This document shows, in pieces, positions 24,601 to 37,058 of a stretch of DNA of 64,000 bases. This stretch comes from Urechis unicinctus (Eukaryota; Annelida; Polychaeta; Xenopneusta; Urechidae). The stretch spans positions 29,396,962 through 29,460,961 of the forward strand of contig CM067345.1 of NCBI GenBank assembly GCA_034190875.2, in the 5' to 3' direction. Position numbers and translations under genes: made by a program. Under the pieces are notes generated by a model, which saw nothing but the letters and a program-made list of their open reading frames with translations, searched no databases and was not told where the DNA came from. Position 1 is the first letter of the stretch. Every line of letters starts with the position of its first letter.

Positions 24601-27600
24601 AATGTTTGAAGTCAACCAAATTTAGTTTGTTCCTTGAAGAGGAAATTTACCGTTGGTCCAACTTCAGCATCAGACTTAAAAGGGGAATCAGCAATGTTGT
24701 TCTGCGAGTGTTACTTGTGTAAGGTCATGTTGTGTTAACTTAGGTAATGATTGTGTTTCAGGGAAATGCACCGCTCCAAACAATAAACATGTTGACTCTC
24801 ATAAACCCCACGACAAGCAGCCTCCAAAAACGCCCAACTCTCCTAAGGAAGTGACCTTTGACCCAGAAAATGATTCCTTTTTTGATGACCTAATGTCATC
24901 GGAACACTCCAAAGTGTAGGTATTCCTTAGCTTATACAATAGTAATTTCACATTGGCTTGTCTACTGAAGGTTGGATGGTTTTAATGAAATTATATTCAA
25001 TTGGGCTAATGGTGTCCATCGTCACATCTTAAAATGCCTACTTATAATCATGTCAATTGTCAAATTACTGCTACCTTTATATTTTTGCTATTGTTTGCTC
25101 CACTTGAGGTGTGAATGCGTGCCAGTTTGAGATAGTGTGTGGGTATTTTCAGTTTGGACTTTTTAAATATTATTTTGCACAAACAATAATCACCCTTGGT
25201 TACTGAAATCATATGCTTAAAACCGAGTATTGAATCACATAGAGATTATTCCTAAGGCTGAAGCTTCAGCCCTAAAATGTTTAGAGCAGCTGACTTTAGA
25301 GATGGTTATCATGGTTGTCTCATGTTGCACAGCTTGTGTCTGGTTCGTACTGAGTAGAGTTCAGGTTGTGCATCACACTTAGACCTTCTTATAGGGCCAA
25401 TCACAAATGGCTTCCATCTCCCTAATATGCTTATCTGAATCAAGCTTGTATTGTTTACTGAGATTGCCCAACCTTCCTTCAAGATCACCCTCTATATCCA
25501 GAAATAACATGCCAGACCCAAGAGAGAAACTTAGTTGTGAATCCATATCCCTATGATTCCGACTAGTCATACAAAGTTTGATGGGACTGGACATTTTGTT
25601 TTTATATGGTTTTGTTGACTAAAATAGGAATTTGCTTGTAGCAGTTGCCACTGTAGCATGTGTGGTGTTTGTTGGGTCACTTAACTAACCATGGTTGGCA
25701 TTCCTTGTCTTCCAGCTCTCCTCGCCCCTCACAAATCCCTGTAAAATCACCCATCAGGTCAGTGACCTTGACCGTACCTAGTCTGGTCAAAGGTCATATG
25801 CATAACTCATAAGTGCTTCATTTGGTTCAACATGCATTCTGTTACTGTTGTGTGTGTGTTGCACTGTATGCTGTTGTACAGAAACTTTTAAATGCAAACT
25901 TATTTACCATATGACTTCTTTGTGTTCAGTTAACATTGGTTTCAGTGCTGTGCCTTCGTTTCATTTAATGTCAGTATATGTATGTTGTAAGAGTGAACTC
26001 TTCAAAATATTCATATATTTTCGATAATTTCTTTCATATGGATGACCAGGAAAGGTGTTTCAGTGAGTAGCAGCTGACTGCTACATTCAAATCAATTATG
26101 GTTGTGTGGTCTTCAAGCTTCTTTATACTTAATCACTACAATAACCAGTTTGCATCAAGGAAATGTTTATTGGGTGACTGCTTGATATTAATCAGTTTAG
26201 ATCAAGCGGGTCCATATCTTTCATCAAGGTTTATTAATGGAACTTAATTATGGTGTTTTAAAATTTTATCCAATATGGATTCCCTTCCTCTCAGTCTGTC
26301 TGTAAATACATAATTGGTCTTCTTTTCCTTCCACATTAAGTTAAGAATATTGATTATATTTGGGGGGCAACTTTGAACTTGATGTGTACATACTGAATTC
26401 TTTGTGTTCGTAGACCGTGTCATTCTGGACCTGTAATCCAGCTCTTGTCTTTATGATAGGTTCAATAATGACACCTAATTTGCTTTTCCCAGGGTGGTTT
26501 TTATGTCTTACAGAGGGTATAGGCATATCAATTAAATGCACAAGACATGTTGGTTTACATATCTTATATAGATTCTTGTAGAGTTGACTTAAAATTATCT
26601 CAAACTGTGACATTGAATTTGCACTTTATATTATCTGTATTTCAGTACTAGATTTTTGCACCTGACATGAGGTCATTGTGAAAAAAACAAATAACTTTTC
26701 ATTTATAGCTGATTTCTGCAATTTCAAAACACTGAACTACTTTTTTTTATTTATTTGTAAATAACAAATGTGTGCGGCTACATAGCATATGCCTAGATGT
26801 GCCTCAACGTAGTTGTGTACACATCACACTCGATGTAGTTAGAAGAGAGCTTCACTAATGCATATCCATGCATTGTTCTATAAAAGCTGCTATGATATAG
26901 TTGCCTGTGTTCAGCCATGACCGCAGCAAGAAGGATTTCTCAAGACCCCCTGCCAGTGGACAGTCATCATTAGGGGGGTTACCTTCATTAGGTTAGTCAT
27001 TGTATTATGGACCAAAACCAAACCAAATATCTATCGCAAATCAAGTTGTCTAAAAAGTCCAGGCCTTCATGAAGCTTAAAATGAGCGAATATGGTGGGAA
27101 ATTATTCCTAGAATTTCATCAAATGGTTAATTATGTCCTTCAATGAAACAAGGCCTTTGATAAAGCAATGGGGTCACAAGTCTTCTAAAACCGTTAAAAT
27201 TGAGAAATACAAAATATAATATCTCTCTCAGACAAAGAAAACTGCTTCCCTGGTGTATTTTCCCATGTGTTGTTGTTGTTGTTGAGTTTTTAAGTACATA
27301 ATATACAGTGAATTTCAGTACTGACTATGAAATTGAATATGATTCCCACCATTTGCATACTGTATGCTCACCATGCCTCGTGCAGATGGAACAAAAGGCA
27401 GCGGAGACAGAGATATACGTGATGTGGACCGGCGATTAGCAGACTTGGGTCTAGGTGGGTGGGCCTCTCACTCTGCAGTTATGGTCTCATCTTCAGCCAG
27501 TAAAGGTGGTACCATGACTGGGCTAACATGAGTTATTGCTTGATTTCAGAGGTACCTGACGATGATTATGATGATGACTTTGAAAGCTCTAAGTAAGTAC

Positions 27601-28205
27601 ACATGTGGCTTTGCCTCTTCATTATCATGAATAAATTGATTTGTATGACTATTTGTGATTGATTAGCACAAAATTATTGCCATTGCTTTATGTGATTTAA
27701 GTTGAGAATGATATTAAAGAAAAAACAACCTAGTGTTATTTTAGACGCGAGAGAATTTGCTTATAATTGACACGAGCATGTGGTGATGTTCCCGATCAGT
27801 GTGAGTCCTCTGGGACCGACCCCCCGCTCAGCTCGCTCGGATCACAATGTGAAGAGTATAGAGGATGAAATTGACGAGGAAATAGATGAGGAATTGTCTG
27901 TTGCTGAAGATCTGCTCAAGAGTGACCCTAGTGTGGTGTGTACTCTTAAACACAACTCCCTCATTGCCAAACTATTGTAAAGATGACTTGTGGAGAACTT
28001 GGCTCAACCTTCAACTGTTTTCTGCCGTGCCTTCATTATATTTGGCTATCCAAATTTTAGTGTTTCTGTCTCCCATTAATCAACCTCATAGAAAGAAGTG
28101 TGTGATTTTATGTTTCAGATGGATGACTTGACAACTGATAGAACTGTGTCTCCAATTGACCAGAGTTCTGCATTTGATTACATGGAAGATGTTATACAAC
28201 CCTAA
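18693..28205 (+). CDS. CEP43: Centrosomal protein 43 / FGFR1 oncogene partner (FOP), with an EF-hand pair
   Basis: Centriolar satellite and distal-appendage protein needed for ciliogenesis. Exons: 18693-18771, 21375-21428, 21791-21845, 21954-22042, 22261-22386, 23247-23303, 23386-23456, 23535-23596, 24061-24212, 24762-24915, 25716-25757, 26915-26991, 27386-27454, 27550-27592, 27800-27932 and 28119-28205. The FOP N-terminal LisH dimerisation region is clear: DEDTELRDLVAQTLD, RSNVFLALDEQE, LVREFLEFFKLDYT and VFDPES. The tail matches vertebrate FOP: ENDSFFDDL, DDDYDDDFES, EEIDEELSVAEDL and DYMEDV. Between them lie two EF-hands: loop DKDGNGTIEKDE (split by an intron) and loop DRDFSNAIDFDE. An in-frame upstream ATG at 18660 is possible. 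In exon 1 the frame shifts near 18747-18751, within an A run. Exons 9 and 10 do not join in phase, so a small exon is probably unrecognised between them. A polyA signal lies at 29082-29087. Confidence 0.85.
18772..21374. other. First intron of FOP, no nested gene seen
   Basis: This 2.6 kb intron is the longest of the gene. I see no nested ORF with recognisable homology, no RNA gene and no transposon with clear ends. Short open stretches on the - strand (for example 19163-19411 and 20746-21009) have no family signature. Confidence 0.5.
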
Positions 28206-29650
28206 CTGTTGGTACAATTGAAGATAAATGAATTATCTTGTGACGTTAAAAGACCCTGTGAACATTACTTCAGTTGCCTCATCAGTATTTCTGAAGGTAC
28301 CATGACATATAATGAGGCAAGAATTAGCTTACCTTCGTTGATAACGGGATTTTTAGTAGTTAGAAATCAAAACTACATTTTATCACCCAGATGTGTAATT
28401 TGGTTTTTCACTTTCTGCATTGAACCAATAATGTTTGTACTGGTGGTGGTGATAAATTTTACTGCCCATGCCCATACATTTTACCCAGACATTTTATGAC
28501 AATATTTTGTTGCCACTGGTTCAGTATGTCAGCATTATGATGAAGTGTAGTGGGTAAGGCAGCAACTGTAGAGTTTGATCTACAGATGAGTTTAATTGAT
28601 GATGTTTGGCTGTGTGTGGCACTGAAGTAACGGGTCACCTGTAGAAAATAGTCTATGTATGGTGCTGCACTGAAGGCAATCTGACCAGAATATGTTATTT
28701 TAGTTGGTTTTTCAGCAGTAGATTTTTTTTCCCAACCCCGGTAGATATTAAAGAAGGTATGTGTGCTTGTAGATAGGTGGTGTTCCGGACATTATGTTCA
28801 TGGCATGTGCCTTTAGAATAGGTATCTGTGATAGCATTTCAAGAAGTGGTAATTTAAGCCGAATGCCAAGTGTGGAAGATTGTCAGCTGCATGTTTGTAT
28901 GAGAGGTACTTCTGTTGGGCAGTTGTGGCTTATATCAGCTTTCCTTATACATATCACACAACCCTGTCAGATCTTATTCTGTAGACAGGAACCTGCTAAT
29001 GTCACAATAATATTCCTGTTTGGCTTAGAAGAATGAACTTTGTCAACTTTATTTTTAATTGAGACTATATATGGGACTTTCAATAAACAAGTATTGTCAT
29101 TTATTGCTTATTCATATCACTGACAGGTCATTTATGGCATCTCTTCAGGGATGGTCAAAAGCAATTTTAGATATATTATTGGTGAATAAATTTAACATTT
29201 TGCTTATTCATTCTATAATGTGAAACAGTATTATGGAGAAAATCAAAAGAATACATCAAATGAGAGTACTTCACTGGCAAAACATATGCACGAATACAGT
29301 TTTTCTAGTTGTATATCATCTGGTTTTGATTTCTCCTTAAATAAAAATACAGTACCTATAATTTATGAATAAATTATTTTTTGAATATATTGCCGAAAGA
29401 AGAAGACATCGTGAACGAGTCTCTATCGATATAGTAAATAAAATTTCTAAAACGTCCAATATCGTCATCTGTATTTGAACGCAATGTCTTTAGTCGCGCC
29501 CTCTGTGAATCGATGCCAAATTCGAGGCGGAAAGTTCAAACTAACTGTATACTGGTAAACATCGTAATTTCGAGCTTCATTAATCGCGATATGCTCCAAA
29601 TTGAAGTTTGTTTCAATGTGCGGTTTTCGTCTTTCAAACTATCAAGTTAC
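28206..29650. other. FOP 3' UTR and intergenic spacer
   Basis: The 3' UTR of FOP probably runs to the AATAAA at 29082-29087. The rest is AT-rich spacer becoming more GC-rich after 29400, towards the shared promoter-like modules. No gene recognised. Confidence 0.5.
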
Positions 29651-29659
29651 TAGCCCAGC

Positions 29660-30150
29660 CAAAGCTATTGCCCATAAACTTCGCCTGGTACCCGCGGGTA
29701 GACAAGGCGAAAAAAGAGTTTCTGAGGCTCTGACAGCATAGACGACGTCTTCTCTGTTTACTAGTTAGCCGCGCACCACGTAAATATAAATATATACGTC
29801 ATGCACGGCTATTTACTAGTTAGCCCTACAAGCCGTCTGAGGTATTCTCGATATCGGCTAACTGTCTTCCGCCGGAAGTCACCCCGGAGCAACGATTCGG
29901 GGGTGAATACAAGCAGCTGTCAGCGTATTGACACCTTGTTGGTTGCGCGGAAGACACGACGCTTTTAACGTGCGCGTGGCGCTCTTTCGTCAATGACACG
30001 GTAAATAGTAGCTGATAACGAAGATCTAAGACAATTTCAATAATCAGAAACGATCTTGAGCATACTTTGATCTGCGAACAAGAACATTTTTAGCCCTACA
30101 AGACGTCTGAGTAGTATAAATTCATGTTACCGTTATGACCGGAGCTAGAA
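29660..30150. repeat. Shared module repeat A (two sub-copies)
   Basis: TAGCCCTACAAGCCGTCTGA at 29821 and its near copy at 30091, followed by a TTACCGTT-GACCGGAGCTA module at 30126-30147, recur near 52924-52975. A taaatataaatatata tract at 29780-29796 recurs near 32512. TTTACTAGTTAGCC occurs twice, 54 bp apart (29758 and 29812). The block lies just upstream of the 30243 open reading frame. Confidence 0.6.
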
Positions 30151-30242
30151 CATTTTACGAGTGACAGCTGTAAACTCGGCGATATAAAATCAGCCATGGC
30201 TGACAAGCTACAAACCGGCCGATTTGTTTGAAGCTCAACAAT

Positions 30243-30680
30243 CATGGCTTACCAGTATTTGGAAGGACTACCCAACGTGGCACGAAAGAGATATATACAA
30301 AAACTGACCAATACTACACCCAGATCCAGTGTCAAATGTACGTTGCAGGAGCTGAATATGGGGACTTTGTCTACTGGACTCCTGGGGAGTGTGTGATCAG
30401 ACAGTGATTTTCTTTTGGAGTTGTGTAACAAGATCAGTATGTTTTGGCAGTCAGCAGTATTTTCAGAACTTCTGACACGCAGATTAGAGGATGGTGCATG
30501 TACTTCTGGTGAAGATATGATTGGATGTGACAATCCATGCTGTAAATACAAGTGGTTTCATTTTCATGCATCGGCATCAAAAGAGTATCAAAGGGTGCCT
30601 GGTATTGCAAGTCTGCAAGAAATACATCTTGAGCCAACCTTTCAGTATATAAGATGTTCCTTTTATAGACTTATGTTGAT
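30243..30680 (+). pseudogene. PHD-finger gene remnant
   Basis: An ATG at 30243 opens about 50 codons starting MAYQYLEGLPNVARKRY, a short domain of a type seen near PHD fingers in invertebrate repetitive genes. Further on, 30500-30620 encodes an ING-type PHD finger core: DMIGCDNP, KWFHF, then a CIGIKRVSKGAWYC block. The blocks are not in one continuous frame and the first half of the zinc-binding pattern is poor. It therefore looks like a dead copy of a repetitive or mobile gene rather than a working chromatin reader. PHD fingers of this kind bind histone H3 tails. A single-exon real gene with sequence errors is the alternative. Confidence 0.5.
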
Positions 30681-30996
30681 GTCTTTGACTGTTATATGGT
30701 GGATGAGTTGGGCGAATAAAATTTATTCTCAAATTCTATCCTCTTCTTAAATTAATTTGTGCCACTATGAAATTTACAATGTGATGTGACTAACAGCAAT
30801 CAAATGCAAATTCTGGATGAAGAGAAATGTGAAATATCACAATAGATAGTCTTTAAGTGTGGCATCGACAATAAGAAACCACCAGAACATTTCATAAATG
30901 CTTTATTACGATTGTGTATTCAAAACAAAACTGCAAGATGAAAAAGCGTACAGGTAATACCACTACATAATATGTAATTTGAACTATTTCAGTCAA

Positions 30997-32161
30997 TCAA
31001 ATCACTGTCTCATACAATAATGTTACCCCCAGCTTTAACAAACAACAAGCCACAGTGACCATCTTGTCCACACTAGAGAGCTCATTATCTTTGGCTTCAG
31101 CCTTCAGAGAGTTCACCGACTGGATAGGTAGGTCCCCTTCAGCAGTTGATATCTGTTTTTTTACACACCCAATGACTCTCTAAATGTGAATATTTCGATC
31201 AAAGTGGACAGTCCCAATCCACACTGATATGCAATATGCTGACAATGCATATCAAGTCTTAGGTTAACCAGAGTGAGGAAGAGCTGGTCTTGAAGAGAGA
31301 TACCATCTTTTCTGGTGACTGAATCATTATGATTCACTACAATCTCATTCAGTACCTAAAGACAGAGCACATGGTAAAATATATACATACATCATTGTAG
31401 AAGTAGAAATGTTTATACATGTGTGATTGTGTGCAAAAACATTCATTATTATAATAGGCAGATTAAGTACAAAGATTCATTATCATTATTAAGATTCATT
31501 ACAATTATTGAGTAAGCAGGCAAATTTTTTATCTAAAAGTATTCACCTGTCTTTTGTTGGATGAATGCTTAATGACTCCTTGTAAAGAACGTTTCTTGGC
31601 GTTCTTGTAACGATTCATGCGGTCATGTTGCTTGTTGCCATCTTGTCTGTGTGTGAATATAGAGGGTATCCAGTCTGGTTAAAGTGGGTCCTTGTTAACC
31701 ACCCCTAGAGGAACGAATTATGACTTATTATGTTTCTAACCACAAATGGTACAAACGATACAAGGGGAATATAGAATAGCAAAATTTAAATCACAGTTGA
31801 ATGGCAAGTCCTCATCGACATTACATACAGTAAAAACACATACAAACATGGCGACATGAATGATGAAGTCGTTCAAGCAGAATTAACCGTATTTACTTAA
31901 ATGTCATCAAATTGGATTAAGAATAAAGTAGTGTGTAACAGAAATACCCTACAACAGTGTAGAACCTACCAGTGATGAAATGATGTCCACAAAAACCAAG
32001 TTCTTAGTTGGTCGCCAAAACGAACCGTCTTCGTTCTGTCGATTCACAGCAATGATCCACTTTTCCCTTCTCTCCGGGTCTTTCGGAAACTTAAAAAGCG
32101 ACATTCTTTCTTTCATCATGCTGTGGTTAGAACAACCGAATGCACAGCAACTTTTCGGCAT
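30997..32161 (-). pseudogene. THAP-domain, DDE_4-type transposase-derived gene, internally deleted
   Basis: The - strand ATG at 32161 starts a THAP zinc-finger half: CCAFGCSN, then LFKFPKDPERREKWIIAVNR (exon 32161-31970). The second Cys-x2-His pair was not found. An exon at 31646-31547 encodes a Lys/Arg/Gln-rich linker. From 31355 there follows an HTH_Tnp_4-like segment with DQLFLTLVNLRLDMHCQHIA. This is abruptly followed, in another frame, by a piece resembling the C-terminal end of DDE_4 transposases (RVIGCVKK ... SVDKMVTVACCLLKL, ending 30997). The catalytic DDE core between them is missing. The protein would bind DNA at most. It is best read as an internally deleted copy of an ISL2EU-like DNA transposon; a domesticated THAP gene is the alternative. 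Confidence 0.6.
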
Positions 32162-32273
32162 GTTTTTATCGACGTTAATAACCGCAAACTAATCCGATGT
32201 TGATATCGCTGAGTGAAATTAATCCAATACACATTGATTGTTTTCACTGCGCTGCGCGTTGCCAGGGTCGCCG

Positions 32274-32560
32274 GGAATTCTGGGTGGTGCGAGGTTCCCG
32301 GATAACCGAGATCGGCAATATATTTATATTACCGTTCGACCGGAGCTATTTATTAGTCTACTTTCTATCACACAGTTCAGACTATGGGCAATGAAACTTC
32401 GCCTCTGACAGGATCCGCGCGATTTTGCCCTCTCATATCGGCGCTATAGACAGATAGATCAAACAATGGGATATCAGCTCGTCTACCATGGCATAAGCCA
32501 CGCACGACGGTAATATAAATATATACCTTGTCATTAGGACGTCGTCCACGGCGCTGTAGA
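32274..32560. repeat. Shared module repeat B
   Basis: TTACCGTTCGACCGGAGCTA at 32329-32348, GAAACTTCGCCTCTGACAGG at 32393-32412 and a taatataaatatata tract near 32512 match modules of repeats A, C and D. The GAAACTTC module is in the opposite orientation to that in C and D. The block starts 113 bp upstream of the THAP start codon at 32161. Confidence 0.65.
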
Positions 32561-32639
32561 TTAAGCCTGCAATTACGTCTTGTAGACCTGCGTCCAGCAA
32601 TTTTTTGAAAACAACATAAAGGTAGTCTATATGCGATCG

Positions 32640-33530
32640 TCAACCATCGGGGGCGAGGTAACTTGCCTTACCTGCGGGCTGCTACCTGGCACAGGCACCA
32701 CGCCTCTGACAAGTCCAAGCTGTTTTACATCGTTTTTTATTTCATGCCCGTGTAGCATTCGCTTCTCGGCCATGTACTCTCATACCAACATGGTACCAGA
32801 GATCCTGGCCGAGAATCGTTGCTAATGTCTGAGCTGAAGACAGAGATATCAGATTGGCAACCAACAAGGGCGAGGTATCTTGCCTATCACCACTCCACTT
32901 GAGAAGAACCTATCTGTCCAGGGGCTAAAAAGAGTGATTTTTGCAAGGTAGCCATAAGATCGATGACCTTTCCGGGGCTAGCGTCGAGTATGATAGGCAG
33001 GTGCAAAAACAGTTAATTTGTAACTCTAAATGGCAGATTGGTTCTACACATTGGGCACAGCGACTCACTTTTTAGTGTTGTTCTTGATCATCCTTGTCCA
33101 TGTTAATGTGTTTGAGTGGGTGGGTCAATACTTCAAGGTGTGTCAATCAAGGTACTCATGGGTAAAAGTCAAACCAATATGCTACTCTGACTGTTATGTC
33201 TGTTTGATCACTCTCACAAGACATCCCACACACTGTTACAGTTTATGACTGGCTGTTCAAATGTATCATAAGTTATTACTTGGTGGGTTTGCACAGGGGA
33301 TGGAATGGGATGAATATGTCAAATTATAAAACCCTAGTGCACGTGAGTTACTGACATTTGTAATTTTGTTTGAGGCTCAAAACTGGTTTGATATACAAGT
33401 TATTTATTCTGTTTTTAATGATAGATTGTTAACTGCATATGAAAACTTAAATTATTACAAGGCCTGCGGTTGAAAGAAATCATGGTAGAGCAGAAGTGAG
33501 AGAATGAGGCATCCTTTGTTTGATTACCTG
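32640..33530. other. Intergenic region upstream of the CENP-U-like gene
   Basis: No gene recognised. A GGCGAGGTAACTTGCCT phrase near 32651 recurs in altered form near 32868 (GGCGAGGTATCTTGCCT), suggesting a degenerate internal duplication. The CENP-U 5' UTR or a non-coding first exon may lie here, since the first coding exon follows an acceptor-like CTGCAG at 33527-33532. Confidence 0.45.
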
Positions 33531-33540
33531 CAGGATAGAT

Positions 33541-36507
33541 ATGGACCCCCAAGAATCCCATCACCAACAAGATAGGGATGATAAGGTTGACATACCTGGT
33601 GATTCAGAGGAAGACCTGTTACCTAGCAACACCTCTGACAGTGATGACAGTGCTGTAGATGATGAAGACAGACAAATCAGAGCCCGATGGAATAAGCGAA
33701 AGAAATCAAAGATGTCGGTGCACAAACATTCAGATGATCATGGTTCCAAACGAGTATTTTCTGTAGATGATTCCATGTTAGATGTATCAGGGATGCAAAA
33801 ATCTATTGACACCCAAGATGTATCAACCAACAGAAGTACTCACAACAGGGTACCTCCTACAAAGAACAAAACAAGCCAGAAACAACCTACTATTGACATA
33901 TTTATTGGTTGTCAATCATCGAATGGAGCCGACTCAAAATTGCAGAACCTGTCCATAACATCCAGTAAAGGCCATTCAACTCCGTTAAAGACATATTCAT
34001 TTAAACAAACACCTAAAAAGCCTACCCTCTCTGCAGAAAAGAACCCCACCAATCGTCTCACCAAGAGTCGCAGGCGCGTGTTGGAGGAGACGATCAACAC
34101 TAGCAAGGATGACTTGGCTCATTCACGGAGGTAGTCGAACAACTAATCTCCTCATCAATATTATTGGCCATTGAATAATGAAAACAAAAAACGGTTTAAT
34201 CTCAGCCAATCTTATTTTCAGCAATGTTAATGTTGGTTGCTACCTGACTTTCCTTAAGAGTTCAAAAGCTGTTTCAAAATACAGGTGATGCTTTGATAAA
34301 TGAACAATGTGGTGAACAATTCAGGGAGTGTTATTGTTCAGGTCTGTAAAACGAGTGAAAATGATGCCTCATCCGTTGGATCCTGTCAGAGTGAGTACAC
34401 TTGCTGATTGTTGTTTGGTGGTGAGTTATTGAGGCAAGAGCCAGTCTGTTTGTATAGCATTAAGTTCCATCATTCAAGAATTTGTCAAATATATGTCAAA
34501 CTTACCCACTCACTGTAATATGGAAAGCAACATGGTGGTTTTTCACGCATAAATGCTGAAATGATGTGATGTAACAGAGGGAGAGAAGTGACCCCACCGC
34601 GCAACACAGGCCAGGCCCTGAGTGTGATCAGCAGAAAATGAGTGAGTTGCTAACTAACTTTGAGCTGACTTGATTGTCAGTAACCCCCTTGTCTATGCCT
34701 CCTACCAACTCTGACCGTACACTCTTTTGGTATGGACCCGGGCAGTAGCCACATCAGGCACCATAACGAAAGTGGAGTACCGCATCATACAACCAGGCAA
34801 GTTTATTTTGTGAATGCCTCTCTCCCACAGTTTGTGTTTGTTACAGATATTTCACTGGTACTCTGGCAGGGCGAGGAAGGTAATCTGGGTCGTAAGCGAA
34901 GAGACCTGCAAGACCTGGACATAGTGCTGGACACATTACAATCTACCACTCTGGAATACAGGTAAAGCTCAGGGTGTTGTTGTGTTCATTTATCTGAGCA
35001 ATAGAGGCCCATGGGAAGTACCTCATATTTGGAGCCACAGTGAAACCCATCTTATTTAACACCTGCAGCAGACACATGAGTAAGGTCTTAGAATACACTT
35101 ATTACTGTAGGCAGGTTCCCATTTCTCTTGAACAGACAATTGAATTGCTTGAATAACTGTTAATGACAGGTTTAATTGTATAGGGAAATTTGTTCACATG
35201 AAAGCAAAAGCTGTCTTTGTTGTTCAGGGAATACACTGAACGGTATTTCAACCTGCTTCATTAAACGTATAATTTGGTTGCTGCAGAAACTCTTTGGAGA
35301 AAGGTCCTTTACGCAAAGCTGTCAATATGTTTGGTCGGGAGCTACAGGCTGACCTAGAAAGACAGGTCAGCACAGAGCAGACATGTTCATTCCAATGTTC
35401 TTCTATAGCAGCTTGTTTGCATGCCATACAGAACAAACTCTTTCCTGTCTCGTATAAGTGAAACCCAAGCGTTTAAAAATTGGTTTGTTGTTTTTTTGGT
35501 TTTAACTCAGATTGAAATGAGGCACAAAACCAACATATTGCAGGCTAACTATAAGAAGGTGTGTTCCTTATCATCCTAACTACTGGCTTTCAAGTGAAAG
35601 ATTTACTAAGGATTCGTCATTAATTGGCAATTTCCATACTCTGAAATTAACATATTCATATATAATGATATATTGTTGAATTGTATTTGATGTATACTTC
35701 ATTTCACTTAATTGAAGAATTAAAAGAAACTTGTTGTTCGTTCACCAGAAAAATGCATAACTGTAGATGGTGTAAAGATGTATCTTTAAATAATTTGTCC
35801 CCAAAAAATGCATATTTGTAGACTCTGTAAAGATGTGTCTTAAAATAATGTGTCCAGAAATGAAGGCTACTTGTGTTTATTATAGAGTCAGGCTGTGATG
35901 AGTAAGAAACGACGGCAGCTTCTAGACTTGCAGCGGCAAGCAAATAGGTTTGCTTGCTCTGATCAGTTGTCAAATTTTTGGTTGATATGTCATCTTATAA
36001 CAAAAAAACAGCTAGGAATAGCAGTTTGACGAGGTGCCTGTGTTGCAGGCAAAGGGAGGAGCTCTCAGATGTGAGGAAGAGGAAACAGGAGTGTGAGGAT
36101 CAACAGAAGGTCAAGGTCATCCATGGCTTCCTCCACTCTCTCGAGGACTTAGTCAGGAAAACCTTCACCAAGGTTAATCCAACAAGGCCAATAGAAACAG
36201 GGGTATGTTAGTTTTTTTAGGTTAGCTCTCTGCGTTGAATAAGGTCTCTATATCGATTACAGATTCGAAACATTCACTGTATCAGCATATCTTATTTACA
36301 ATGAAAAATGAGGGGTGCTGTATTAAACAACCATTCTACATGTAATCAAAGTTCTAACTTTTCCTTTGTCCTCCCATTCCCCCACAGGATGTAATATTCA
36401 TGGACAATCATGATCTGCTGTTCAAGGAAAAGAATCTCTCACCTTCTTCACAAAAACGTGCAAGTGATAATATCTCACAGCTCAAATATCTGTTACGTGA
36501 ATGGTGA
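33541..36507 (+). CDS. CENPU: Centromere protein U-like (inner kinetochore CCAN subunit)
   Basis: CENP-U partners CENP-Q in the CENP-O/P/Q/U/R complex of the inner kinetochore. Exons: 33541-34130, 34342-34390, 34578-34641, 34681-about 34750, about 34847-34961, 35227-35241, 35287-35365, 35511-35558, 35886-35947, 36049-36202 and 36388-36507 (stop). The long first exon is acidic and Ser/Lys-rich with no fold, like the CENP-U N-terminus. The recognisable part is SDRTLFWYGPG (human: DIVHIWCPEG), then RDLQDLDIVLDTLQSTTLEY (human: SDIKELNIVLPEFEKTHLEH), then an alpha-helical coiled coil rich in Lys/Arg/Glu/Gln. The junction after the WYGPG exon does not close in phase with my exon choices, so the ends at about 34750 and 34847 are uncertain. 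The first exon follows an acceptor-like CAG, so translation starts at 33541 or slightly upstream (33520). Confidence 0.75.
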
Positions 36508-37058
36508 CCAAGTGAACCCTATCCTCCTATGCCCCCCACCCGCCTTGCTCTGCCCTGCCTGGTTGAGCTGATGTGATCCCATTACTCCCATAACACTGTG
36601 TTCTTCATTAATTAGATGTTGTCCTGCATAATTATGAATCTGCCAGCCAATGGTTATAAACGGAATGTTATTGTATTTAATTATATATCAGCTGATGTGA
36701 TAATAACTTGTTCTTATTGCTCGATCAAGCCATATATTCAATGTACAAATAGTTTCATCCTTCAATAGTTAGATGGTGTCAATAAGTTCACTTAAAATTT
36801 TGCTGTATTGTGATAAGTTACTTGAAATTAAACTGAAAAGGATTCCATGTCAAATAATTTACCATCAAAACCACTGTATTCTACAAATGGAAGAGACTTA
36901 AAACAAAAACTCATCCAAAAGATGGACTTTAGGTCGAGTAATTAAATATCATTTATTTTTACAATTATGACATGGGTATGTTGAGAAGCACGTGAGATAT
37001 CCCGGGGTAAAGTTATATGTACATGCAGCAACAGGTTGATATGTAGTTGTCTCCTTTA
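36508..37058. other. Convergent 3' region between CENP-U and RWDD1
   Basis: The 3' UTRs of two convergent genes meet in 551 bp. A - strand AATAAA (36952-36957) would serve RWDD1. No gene is seen. Confidence 0.6.
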
